A stretch of DNA of 60,000 nucleotides, from contig CM055110.1 of the NCBI GenBank assembly GCA_029204225.1, forward strand, positions 40,057,515-40,117,514, written 5' to 3'. The stretch comes from Diphasiastrum complanatum. Lineage: Eukaryota > Streptophyta > Lycopodiopsida > Lycopodiales > Lycopodiaceae. The notes beneath the pieces are model-generated. The model did not search any database and had not been told where the DNA came from. It saw only the letters and a program-made list of their open reading frames with translations. The position numbers were made by a program, and so were the translations under genes. Below are positions 32,887 to 43,886 of the stretch, piece after piece (position 1 is the first letter of the stretch; each line of letters starts with the position of its first letter).

Positions 32887-33892
32887 CTTTTTCTTTATCA
32901 TGGATGAACCCAATAGGCTGATCCATATAAATCTCTTCTTCTAGATACCCATTTAGAAATGCATTAGAGACATCTAGTTGAAGAACTTGCCAATTGAAAA
33001 AACAAGCAAGAGAAATTATGATTCTAATTGATACCATCTTTGCAACTAGGGCAAAGGTCTCCTCATAATCAAGTCCATAAACTTGAGCAAAACCTTTAGC
33101 ACAAAGCCTAGCCTTGTACTTGTTGATTGTGCCATCTTGATTATACTTGACTCAAAAAACCCACTTGTTGGATGGAAGATCCACAAGCTCCCATGTCTTA
33201 TTGGCCATCAAAGCTTCATATTCCTCCTTCATGGCAAGGTACCATTCCCTTCGAGTTAAGTGCATCATATACATCCTTCGGCTCCTCATGAGAAATAAAA
33301 TAAGCATAATCAGTGGAGTTGATTTCCACTTGCTTGCCTCTATCTTCATAGGTAAGCCTTCTAGGCTCGGATCTTTCTCTTTGAGATCTCCTTGGTGAAA
33401 ACATTCGAGGTGACTCCTCCTCAATTATCGGCCTCATCTCTCCATGATAATCTTCAAGGGTGATGATTGGAGTATCTTTGTGAGAATCTTTGAACTCGGC
33501 CTCATCAAGAATGTATTTTTGATCTTCATGGAATATAACATCCCTACTCTCAATTGTAGTTGAGGTAGAGGGAACATAGATTCTGTAAGCTTTCTTGTTG
33601 GATGCATATCCAACCATGATCCCTTTAATAGAATTAGGAACATGTCTTTTCCTTGTTTCCAAGGGCATATTAACAAAGCAAGCACAACCAAAAACTCTAA
33701 GGTGATCTACCTTAGGTTTCTTCTTAAACAAGACTTCAAAAGGTGATTTTCCAGCAAGTGCATTGTGAGGTAATCTATTGCACAAATAGTTTGCACAATT
33801 TATAGCTTCACCCCAATAATCAATAAGCAAAGAAGTTGCTACTCGAATTGCTTTAGCACATTCACATAAAGATAAGCTTTGGCCAATAAAAA
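32887..33892 (-). pseudogene. El-5 pol middle part (integrase C-terminus, RT N-half)
   Basis: The minus-strand reading starts within integrase (SLCECAKAIRVATS, YLCNRLPHNALAGKSPFEVLF, VFGCACFVNMPLETRKR), continues through the linker (SPRRSQRERSEPRRLTYEDRGKQV) into RT ([26 protein letters not shown]), with a frameshift near 33216-33240 in DALNSK and others near 33050. Closest in this window to El-1. It is cut at 32887 by El-4 and fused at 33892 to a gypsy integrase fragment on the same strand, producing an accidental chimeric frame 34049-33216. Confidence 0.85.
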
Positions 33893-36704
33893 TCCCTTCG
33901 TACCAAATCCAATGTATGATGTATGTCGGGATGTCTTGCGCATGGTGAGTCATGACATTCATAAAGAATTTTATTCTTAACAACATCCACATCAAGCACA
34001 CAAACCTTTCCTTTCCTGAACAAAAGTCCCTTTCGGATAGAGAAGTCATCAGTACCCTTTATATCCTTCCCCCCAGACTGATCACCATGATCATCAGTCC
34101 CGCTTGACGTAACTACTAGAACCCTATTCCAGATTGGTCCAAAATGTAGGTCTTTCTCATAAAAACCCTCAGGGAGAGATAAAAGTCTATACTGATCTCA
34201 GTGAAGGAAAGTTCGTTCACTTCACCAATTCGACTAAGTGCATCAGCCACTTGATTAGACGAGCCTTTGATATACCGCACTTCAAAGTCAAATTCTTGCA
34301 TGAGTTCTACCCATCTGGACTTACGACCTCGCAAATCATTCTGATTACAGAAATACTTTAAAGGTTGGTGATCCGTATTAACCACGAATTTATTACCATA
34401 TAGGTAATGCCTCCATGATTTCAATGCAAGCATCATCGCAAAAAGCTCTTTTTCTTGAGTGGTGTACCTGACCTGAGCATCAGTTAGTTTCTTACTTTTA
34501 AAGGCAACGGGCTGAATCTCATGTAAGAGAACAGCTCCAATAGCCATATCACTCACGTCAGTGTTAATGATAAATGACACATCTGGATCCGCTATTCTCA
34601 AAACTAGAGCTGAGGCAATTAGAAGCTTGAGTTTCTGAAAACTCTCATCTAATTTCTCATTCCATGATGGGAGGACTTGGCCTACCTTTGCGTCTTTTCA
34701 CTCCTTACAACATATTGTTGAGAGGCGCAGCAATCTTCGAGTACTCCTCTGCAAATCTACGAAAAAACACAGTGAAATCTAAGAACGACTTAAGTTCACG
34801 CATAGTTTTAGGAACTGGTCATTCCACTATCGTCTTCACCTTTTCTTCGTCAATTTTGATCTCAAAGGAGGTAATTTTATGACCAAGGTAAAGAAGTTCC
34901 TTCTTAAACAATTCGCACTTTGATTCTTTTGCCTAAAGCTTCTCTTGTTTTAAGATACGTAAGATAGTACAGAGATGCTTATATGGACGAAATAAATCGT
35001 TCATCATTTGCTGGAAAGTAGCCAGAGCATTCGTCAAACCAAAGGGCAAAACAAGAAACTCGTAGTGGCCAAACCTGGTCCTAAAACCGATTTTAGATAC
35101 ATCTTCTGGATGTATCCTAATCTGATGGTATCCCGTACGTAGATAAATTTTCGTGAAGTATTTAGCTCCATTCAATCGATCTATGAGATCGTCCATCCTG
35201 GGCAACGAGTATTTATTTTTAACTGTTAGTTTGTTTAGATCCTTGTAATCTTCACATAGCTGGAAACTCCCATCTCTACTCTTAAGAAGGACGGGTGCTC
35301 CCCATGGAGATTACTTGGTCTTATGTGTCCCATCCCGAGATACTCTTCGATCTGCCTAGCCACTTCCTTCTCCTTTTGACTGAACCGATATGGTTGTTTG
35401 AAGATAGGACGACTATCGGGCAAAAGATCTATCTGATGATCCACCGAACGAACAAAAAAACTTCATTAAACTCTTGCTTTAAATCTTCCAAAAGCTGTTG
35501 TTCTTGATGCAAATTTTTGGTGTTAAAACATGAAAACACATTCACATCCCCAACTCACAATGCATACGAGATTTCAAAAGCAAGTGAAAGAGTTCATACT
35601 CAGAATCATGAAGTTTTTCTATTAGCTCAACCGAGGAAATCATCGGTGATGGAAGTACATCAATCTCTCCAGAAATAGTTTGATCAAACTTATCTTTAAA
35701 CACCGTAGAATGATTTTTAAAATCTATCTCTAAAGAGTCTGATTTGCCAAAAAACCATTCATAGCCCAAAATTACGTCAGTCCAGTCTAAATTCATGACA
35801 TAGAAATCCAACGGCTTAACATAGTCTTGCATCCGAAGCTCTAAATTTGAGACTTTGACATCTCATATCTCAGTGTCCGACCCTGAGGCAAGACGGACCA
35901 CGTAACGGTGATCACTGGCCATGGTGGGCACTCGGATCTTCTGCACAAGTCGAACATTCAAAAAATTGTGAGTACTACATGAATCAAATAGCACATTCAC
36001 ATCTTTCCCTAAAATATTGCCTCTCACCTGAAACAAGTCATTAGGCTTGAAAGAGAGTGCACTAAAGTTACAAGTACAGTCACAATTATTCAACAAATTG
36101 ACTTCCAATTTACCTGCCGGTAAATCCACAGTCATGAAACTTGATGACTTAGCTTTCCGTTCGAGGCACTATTTGGCACGGTGCCACGGTTTATTGCAGA
36201 GGAAACACAGATTTTGTTTAAGCGCCGCCAACCGTGCTTTGTCTTTGACCACCAATTTTTTCTTATTCTTTTTCTTCTTTGACTGTTGGTACGCTTATGC
36301 TTCCAGCTCGTCAAAAAACTACTTTTTACGCTTGTTAGATTTTTCTTGTTTGGGTTTCGGGGTCGTTTGGTCGTGCACGCTTTTCCGTGATGCAACAACT
36401 GTACTATCATAGGCTTTCGCCACATGGATAGCATCCTCCAGTGAGTTAAGGATATTTCATTTGCATTCATTTTGATAGTCGTGGCTGGCAGGAGTTAATA
36501 GCTTGCAATTGATTAAATAGATTTTGCATTTGTTTATCTCGTTGTTCTAAAACTGCCTTGCCTAATATTTGCAACAATTTTTGAGTCTAGGGTGTCATCA
36601 CTATCGGGTGATGCAGGCTGAATCTTCATATTTCCCCCATCACTTCCAGGTGATGTCGAGTGAATCTCGGTACCACCTCCCTCCAAAATTTCATCAGTAT
36701 CCAT
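33893..36704 (-). pseudogene. Ty3/gypsy gag-pol fragment
   Basis: Minus-strand gypsy polyprotein, many indels. The probable start is at 36704 (MDTDEILEGGG), then an acidic/Ser-rich gag, a knuckle CFLCNKPWHRA with a stop inside, protease with DSCSTHNF (family DSGSTHNF), RT ([43 protein letters not shown]), RNase H (INTDVSDMAIGAVLL, NTDHQPLKY, VADALSRI) and the start of the integrase H2C2 domain (CHDSPCARHPDIHHTL, RRDFYW). After MMNDLFRPY the sequence jumps to [10 protein letters not shown], so the RT YLDD active-site segment is deleted. The integrase core and both LTRs are absent; the fragment ends where copia El-5 begins. Confidence 0.9.
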
Positions 36705-37220
36705 TTGTTTGCCAACTGAAAATTTAAAAAAAATTGTTCAGTTAACGCATTCATTAATAGTTGTTAAACCAAGCAATGTCTACAAAAAACCAATCTACAA
36801 ACCATACGTGCTTTCATTTACAAATTATACCAATGAATCGGCAAATGGGTGCTAAGCAATAAAAAATCGGAATTAACTGTCAATGCAACGTAAATCACTT
36901 AACAATTGTTAGCTTATATAACAACTGCAAAATTGAACCATCAGTTCTAAAAAACTAAAAAATCCATGTCGAGAAAGAACTCCCAATGTTAAACCTGTCC
37001 TACCCCATATTGCCCCACCACTTACTCACCTACTTCCATGCATTAAACTCAAGTTTCAAAAAAATAACTAAAGAAACCTTGCCACCTACACATCCCCCCC
37101 CCCCCTCTCCCCCTCTCCCTCTCTTTCCCTTACTCCTTGGGTTGCCCACACTCGGACCACCCGGCTCCTCACGCGCCCTACACTCGGGCATCCAACCATG
37201 AGCAACCAGCCTGTACAGGC

Positions 37221-37222
<2 letters not shown>
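36705..37222. other. Non-coding, with a poly-pyrimidine tract
   Basis: No gene seen. A C-rich low-complexity tract lies at 37093-37130 (C run then CTCTCC repeats), ahead of the GA microsatellite. It may hold gypsy leader remnants at its left end. Confidence 0.5.

Positions 37223-37313
<91 letters not shown>
37223..37313. repeat. (GA)n microsatellite, about 45 units
   Basis: Uninterrupted GA dinucleotide repeat. The Ser-Leu and Arg-Glu ORFs running through it are artefacts. Confidence 0.99.
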
Positions 37314-37318
<5 letters not shown>

Positions 37319-37409
37319 TAAGCGCTGTTAGGTGGGCCGGTCGGCGACACGTGACCACCTAGGATGGTGATGCATGGCACCCAAACATGTCGATAACACG
37401 AGACCTACG

Positions 37410-37900
37410 TCATGCCCCTTGCGAGGCCGTCACTGGAGGGCGTACCGTTATGGTACATAACAATAACCGAGCCTGATTTCGAGCTGAAAGGGTCTCCATG
37501 CCATCCAAAGAACCAGGGCCCAAAAGGCGGCCAAAAACATCCATAATAGAGTTGTCAAAGGAAGAGAGAAGATGCAAAAAGTCTTGAGTAGGGGGGAAAG
37601 TCCGCAGCATGTAAGAAAGACGCTAGACAAAGCAAGACGTCAATATGAAAACGCGACCTGAGTGTCGCCCAGCCAGGGAAGCAGAGCTGAATGAGCAACA
37701 ACCTCCTGGAGAGCCTCACCAAGAAAAGTAGAGTCCAAGAAAGCAAAACCAAAACGAACACCCAGAATGCGAATGCCATCCGAAGGTGTAGAAGCTGTCA
37801 GATGAGTCTGGAGAAAATTAGGAAATCACAACAGCAGATCTAAATCTTTGGCACCATCGACTTGGACATCTGATTTATGCATCCATTAAGGAGAAGGCAA
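37410..37900 (-). pseudogene. LINE-type reverse transcriptase C-terminal fragment
   Basis: The minus-strand reading in two frames gives DGIRILGVRFGFAFLDSTFL, EALQEVVAHSALLPWLGDTQ, SYMLRTFPPTQDFLHLL, SFDNSIMDVFGRLLG and SLDGMETLSARNQARLL. This order resembles the region after the RT fingers/palm in plant non-LTR (LINE-like) elements, where ILGVPFG and a Cys-poor helical segment follow RT. A frameshift near 37640 and a stop break it. No 5' part, endonuclease domain or poly-A tail was seen. The family call rests on motif memory only. Confidence 0.5.
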
Positions 37901-38289
37901 TATGGTAGAAGGGCTGAGAACTCGTATAAGAGAAGTAAATGGAACAATGTGTAAAGATTGCACCTATAGAAAGCAACACCATTTATCTTTCAAGACTAGA
38001 GAAATCAAACTGTAAGCAAACAGGCCAGGGGAGTTCTTTCACTTTGTGGGCCTTGTAAGTTCAATTGGAAGAGCTAGGTATTTTGTTTTATTTAAAACAC
38101 CATACACACCAGAAAAAATTGTTGTGGCCAAAAGGGATAATAAGACCATTGAAACTAGAATTTTGGAGAGAAGTCTCAAACAACGTAGTACATATCTTGA
38201 ACATAACAGCCACACGGACATTTGGACAGAAGACTCCCTTTGATCCTTGGGGTGGGAATAAGCCATGAGGTGTTTGGTTGCAAAATTTG

Positions 38290-39390
38290 CCACCAAGGCA
38301 GAAAGTCATTTATGCAAATGGGTACTTAAAGAGAAGACACAACTTTATGGCTTGAGAGAAAGATATAGAGCCAGATACAAAAGGCTAGAGTAGACTATAG
38401 AGGGACTTTTGCACCTATGGTCACATATGATTTCATCAGAGCTATTTTGTCCATTTTAGCATAGCACAATCTTGATATGATATAATATGATGTTAAAACA
38501 CCATTCCTCAATGGAGATTTGAAGGTAGAGATCATTATGGAGCAACCAGAGGGACACATGCAGAAGGGACAAGAAGGTGAAGTTGGCTGATCGCTAATAA
38601 TTCTTTATGGACTCAAGCAAGCATCATGAGCTTTGAACACAAAGTTTAATGCATTCCCTTGAGACCCAACTATGCAGATCCTTGTGTAGATTTGATGGTA
38701 GACATATATGTTGATGGGATCAATCATCACATGTGCCTATAGTCGCCAATTTATTGTTCAATTCAATACAGATTGATTATAAAATGGGAGAAGTAGATAC
38801 TAGACTGCTATGTTGGTCTACAGATCACTAGAAACCAACCTATGAAAACAATTGTTGTGGACCAGATAAGGTACATTTCCCGAATTTTGGATAAATTTAT
38901 TCATGAAAATGCCAACTTTACTTATACGCCAGCAGATATTAACTAGGTTGGCCATGTCTTCAGATAAAGCCGACAATCATGAGATAATACATCAAATTCC
39001 ATACCAAGAAGCAGTTGGGAGCTTCATGTTTTCCATAACTGGATCACATCCGGACATAGCATATGCAATAAGCAATGTATTGTTGATTCCACTACCAAAT
39101 CGAAGCATATAGCTGCAAATTTTGCAACCAAAGAAGCAATTCGGCTGAGGTGTTTATTGAGCGATTTGAGATAAGAACAGGAAAAGCGAAAAGCCTATAT
39201 TTTTTTACAGTGATATTCAAAGTTGCATTTGACTTGTCCACAATCTCTAATGTCACAAGTGCACAGAGCACATTGATGTGCAATATCACTTTGTCAGAGA
39301 AAAAAAAAAAACAAAGCAATAGATGTATATCAGTGCACAAATGATCATATAGCTTATGTGTGTACTAGGCACTCACACCTAAAAAATTCC
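38290..39390 (+). pseudogene. Decayed copia RT/RNase H fragment
   Basis: Plus-strand copia traces in shifting frames: RARYKRLE, DYRGTFAPMVTYD, FLNGDLKVEIIMEQPEGH, ILYGLKQAS, then VGSFMFSITGSHPDIAYAIS (38995-39090), then KHIAANFATKEA. The order matches copia RT to the RT/RNase H border. Many stops and indels, and the YVDD and RNase H catalytic motifs are not readable. It is more decayed than the other copia elements here and of a different lineage (HPDIAYA rather than RPDLSF). Confidence 0.65.
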
Positions 39391-41061
39391 AACGATTCAG
39401 AAGTATGATAAAAATTCATCGGATTCATGATAAGAAACACATGTTTAGGATCAGGGAGTTACACGTCACCAACTTAAAAAATGCAGATTTGTCTGGTTAT
39501 AGTTTCAACAAAACACTGAGCACAACAATTTTCAAGTGAAGCTAATCTTGTCCGGTAGTTTTGTAAGTTAGGTTGACAAAGGCAGGTTAGTGCATAGTGT
39601 TGCATAGAACCATATTGAAAGACTAAAGTGTTGTAGAGCCTAAGGTCTTTTCTCCTGTTTGCGCATGCTGGTAATTTTTGCAGAATTCAAGGTTAGGATA
39701 TTGACTTAATCGTTCTATCCATATTTATCTCATTGCTACGTGTGTTTTATAAAAGTTTGTGATTCACAACAAAGTTAGAGATAAATATGCCTGACTTCAA
39801 TGCTAACCACCAACTAGAGCCTAACCTCACTATGGAGACTTCCCTAAAACCGAGGCTAGAGACTGATTAACCACATTCAGTCAAGGACGTAAAACTCATT
39901 GCGCAACAAGTTGAGGACTGAGGAATTCTCAGGGGTGAAAAATCCTTCTACATTGGTGAGAGAACATTTTGGCAAGTAAGCGCTCTTTATCAAAGGAAAC
40001 TGTTGCCATCATGAAGAATTTGCTTGCTACCAATTGTGAGAGAACCTCTTAGTAAGGCATTTAGTAAACAATGTGAAAGTAGCTCAAGTCAACACTAGCA
40101 AGATTCATTTTAAAAAAGGAAGCATGCAGATTGATTAGCAAGAGTTTTGCGCAATGGAGGTGCAAGGGCCCTATGAGAGATCTTTTGTTGTTGTCACTCA
40201 CTGCCTCATGGCCTGCCTCAACTTTAAAGTCCACGATCCTTGACCTGCCTCTAGGCTTGTTTGTTGATTGGTGCTCGCTTTAAGGAATGCTAGTATGGTA
40301 GGTTTTGCCTAGGTCTTCATATATGAGTTCAAACTTGCAAGGTAGGGAGGCAAAGAGGCTTCTCCATGGGAAACTAGGGAAGCTTTTTATGGGTTCTCGA
40401 GCAGTTATTTGTTGTGGAGAAGCATTTTCTTCTAAGTCATTGATATTCCAACTCAAGAGTCAAGTGCAACCTTTTTGCCCCCTTACCTGAACTTTTGCTT
40501 TCCTTTAGTGATACTTAAAGAAACACAGCCATTTGGAGATCATTTATTAACAAATCAACAGAAAAAAACGCAACGAAGTGGCAGTTATACATCCAAGAAA
40601 TGTATAACAACCAAAGTTTCCTTCCAGTGCCGCCTTAAAATTGCACATAGCATTGCTTCGGATAATAAACTTAAACTTTTGATCATCTTTCCAGTTTCGC
40701 TACTGTTTTGAACAGTTTTGGCGTATTCTAGCACTGCCTCAAAAATACTTTATATGAGTCCTCTCTGTCGTTCTCTCTTTGATTATTACGAGAGCTAGAA
40801 AACCGAAATGCCACCAAAGAGCTAAATGTAACCAAATCAGTTGCAGCAAAGACAATTTGTACAACATGAAATGATATTATGTATCAGAAGATAGTGACTC
40901 CATACAAAAGAGGTCAGATCTGCAGTGGTTTGAGTTGCCTCTTCTGTTTCACGAAACTGGCTTTGCCCTTGTCTGCCCTACTGCCAATGATTCCCACACA
41001 CACCCAGACGCATTAACACATGTTATGATGAAACAAAAGAAAAGGCAGAGGTTGAGACCAA
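39391..41061. other. Non-coding, nothing recognised
   Basis: No gene, LTR border or strong repeat seen. Short ORFs (40305-40490, 40475-40711, 40949-41194) look like chance. Some of the left part may be the decayed tail of the copia fragment. Confidence 0.45.
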
Positions 41062-41223
41062 TGTAGAAGACCAAAAGAAACAATTTACCCATTCTTGAAC
41101 GAAAAATACAAAACAAAAGGCTAATGCCACAGCAACTCACCAATGTTTGAAGACAAAAACAAACAATTGACCCATTCTTGAACAAAAAATACAAAACAAA
41201 AGGCTATGCAACAGCAACTCACC
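41062..41223. repeat. Tandem duplication of an ~80-bp unit
   Basis: Two copies of AAGACCAAAAGAAACAATT...GCCACAGCAACTCACC with about 10 differences lie head to tail (roughly 41066-41143 and 41144-41223). Confidence 0.8.
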
Positions 41224-41512
41224 TTTATGCTGAGTCCCAAGGTTGCAGGCCGTGTTCCGGATGGCGTGCCGGAAATTTCCATCAGGGTTTTCCGGAACGT
41301 TTTTTTTTTGGTTCTTTTTTGAAATTTTTTTAATACCAATATGGGTATCAAATGGAAGGTTTTTTCAAGGGCAGTTCATTTATCAAGTTTGCCATCAATT
41401 TCAGGACCAGTGTCGTCCGTTAACTTATTTTTCACTATTATATCATTTTCTACAGTTACCAGTATTGTGTGAAATGAAATCATGTGCATAGCAAAACATT
41501 GAAAGCATATTG

Positions 41513-41515
<3 letters not shown>

Positions 41516-41575
<60 letters not shown>
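41516..41575. repeat. (TC)n microsatellite, about 30 units
   Basis: A pure CT repeat. It is followed at 41578-41655 by two ~48-base copies of TAGACCATGCTGGAAAAAA, a small tandem duplication. Confidence 0.98.
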
Positions 41576-41578
<3 letters not shown>

Positions 41579-41768
41579 GTAGACCATGCTGGAAAAAAAC
41601 CATACCGAATTACCTACTGAAATAGACCATGCTGGAAAAAAATCATATCGAAACACAAACTGATAGGACACAATGTAAAAACGTGAAAATATATAATGTC
41701 GGGCTGAAGGCCAAAAAACAAATATAGTGACGTCCGATAAATAATGTCTCATAACACTAACAACTAAC

Positions 41769-43560
41769 AATCGTCCTCTAACTCAAAGTCTAAGTCATCA
41801 GTGTCCGTGAAACTGCCAAACAAGGAATCTGTAGATGACACTGAGGGTATCATGTGTCATGGTGAGTGCGTCCGCCTCTGCCTCTTCCCTGTCCCCTACC
41901 TCTCCCTCTCCCTCTCTCTCTCCCTCCTGCCCCCTCCTGGCTGGCTCCAACTGCTCCTCCTCTGCTACTCCCTCTAGGTCGCCCTCTCAACTGTGATCTC
42001 GTACTTTGGGAAGGCCCTATAAACTCAGAACCGACCTGGCCCTCATCTGCCTGTGAAACTCCAGTCCTCTCTACAAACAAGGCCCCCAGATCCCCCTCCC
42101 CCTGGAACGTCTAGGTGCAGGAACGGCTGGCTCCTCATGTGTCTCGACATCGGGGTCTTCGAATAAGTGTTTGCATGTCTCCCCCCCCCTCATGCTCACC
42201 CTCATCCTCTGCCTCTGTATCACCCCTCATCCATCCACACCTCCTCCTCGTACCCATGCCCAAATCCCTCTCCGTGCCCCAAAATCTCATCATCTCCATC
42301 CTCCCATCTCCTGACGTCGAGCTGCTCTCTTGTTCGCACGTGTCCAGAAGTCCTCTGTAAAGACTATGGCCTGGAAGAACACTGCCTCTGTCGTGCAGTT
42401 CTTGAACTCATCAAATGCCTCACTGGATACCATCCTCCACAAATGATCTCGCAAGACGCACAATCGCTCGAGAACCAGGAAAAAGAAGGCAAAGCGAGTG
42501 GGTGCTGGCTTCTTCAGGTCCAGCTAAGAGAATGTACGGAACAATGTCAGAACGCGTCTCTTTCTGGTGACGAACTTCACTATGCGCATGGCCTTAGAGG
42601 TGAGCTGCAAGACAAATATTAAACAAAAAACTGTTAGAAGATAAAAGAGGTTAGGGGACCTGGAATAATTAACAGGTGCAAAATGCTTTACAAGGTGACA
42701 AAAATTGTACCTCATGAATCCATGGAAGTGCAACCATGTCCTGAATGAGAAGGTCGATGCAATGTGCAGCGCACGGGGTCCACACAATACTCGGGTGCTC
42801 CCTCATCACCATCTCTCCCATCGATCTGCAGTTCGAGTCGTTGTCTGTAATGACTTGAACCACATGCTCTGCCCCAATCTCCTGCACTACAGAGATCACT
42901 GCCTCATAGATGAACTCGGCCGTGATGGCTCCACCAGCTCGAGTAGCATCCACGCCTCGTAGGAAGACTGTGCCAAGTGGGCAAGACACTAGGATATTGA
43001 CGACAGATCGGTGACGAGTGTCAGTCCATCCATCGCTCAATATCGAGCATCCATGGCTGCAAAAATACAACATTTCTTAGACATGTGCACTTGCAAACAC
43101 TGTGGTAATTTCTAGATTGAAACAAATGAAGTGGTAAAGAGTAGCAAAAAATTCTTACGTCTACCACGCTGTGCGAATGGAGCTTAGCTCCCATTTGATG
43201 GTCTCCTCCTCCTGTCGTAGCATGGTCGTGCGCAATGTCTCTCCTCGGAGGCCTCCATGATAAATCAGCTGATGCTATCTGAAGGCAAGTGTCTCTAAAG
43301 ATCCAAGTGTCTGCAACAGCAAAAGGAATGCCACACTCATAGAACAGCTGGCCAATCCGCCGGGTACACAGGGCATGATGATGTCTCTGCCACGCACCTC
43401 GGTCCAATGTATGTTGCCTAGCCCTAACCGCTCTCTGCTGCATAAAGGACTCTCCTGGTCTAGAACGCCCACCAGAAACAATAGATGGGCGTGCTGAAGG
43501 TGTGTCTGACTGTGGAGCATCGCCTGGTGCATCGCTGTGGCCCTCTGTGGCATGATCTGA
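41769..43560 (-). pseudogene. hAT transposase, DUF659-type
   Basis: Minus-strand exons. Exon 1 (to 43159) has a Ser/Pro-rich lead, then RRIGQLFYECGIPFAVAD, typical of DUF659 hAT proteins. Intron 43057-43158 (GTAAGA...TTTTGCAG). Exon 2 has ILSDGWTDTRHRSVVNILV, TDNDSNCRSMGEMV and WTPCAAHCIDLLIQDM, the hAT catalytic-core pattern. Intron 42605-42710. Exon 3 has SKAMRIVKFVTRKRRVLTLF, a stop, then PTRFAFFFLVLERL and FWTRANKR. The hAT C-terminal dimerisation domain is missing. The sequence passes to an Arg-Gly tail (GRGRGRGQGRGRGG) and an acidic end (DTDDLDFELEDD) at 41769. A BED finger exon is not visible upstream (the frame opens at a TTTATAG acceptor near 43560). No terminal repeats were identified. 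Confidence 0.8.
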
Positions 43561-43886
43561 CTCTATAAATCATTAGAGGAGTTACAAACATCAAAAGGGC
43601 CGTCTAAGAAATGCCACGTAGGACAAAAAGAAACGCCGGATTTTAAAACTCCGATGGACTTTCAGGTCCAGTTTAGCTTAACCTTACTAGTAATGTGTAG
43701 TTAACATGACACGATTATGACGCATGCAACTGCGACTTCAAGAACCTATGATGCTCATTAACTAACTTTTTTAAATTTGAAAATGAGATTGTGTCCCTCG
43801 TTTTAACTAGCGAGAGAATAAACATAGAATCTCAAGTACGCCATGGATGAAGAATAGTGTCTATTTTTTTTTTGGTTTGTCAGCTG
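43561..43886. other. Spacer between hAT and the novel element, nothing recognised
   Basis: It would contain the upstream end of copy B and its transposase promoter. No terminal inverted repeat or TATA box can be supported. Confidence 0.4.

Larger units (their letters stand above)
24517..33892 (-). mobile_element. Copia element El-5, split by El-4 and truncated
   Basis: Minus-strand copia. The 3' part (24517-26450: LTR, polypurine tract, RNase H, RT C-half) and the middle part (32887-33892: RT N-half, integrase C-terminus) are separated by the plus-strand El-4. Removing El-4 and one GCAAA joins RT smoothly (EKVC to [11 protein letters not shown]). At 33892 the sequence switches to a gypsy fragment in mid-integrase, so gag, protease and the 5' LTR are gone. 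Confidence 0.85.

Noticed and set aside
37086-37380. Long Ser-Leu and Arg-Glu repeat ORFs on both strands
   Set aside because: They are translations of the GA microsatellite at 37223-37313; the same applies to ORFs across the TC repeat at 41516-41575.
41866-42622. Pro/Ser-rich plus-strand ORFs (41866-42114, 42115-42360, 42167-42622)
   Set aside because: Antisense to the hAT gene; the minus strand gives recognisable hAT sequence with introns.
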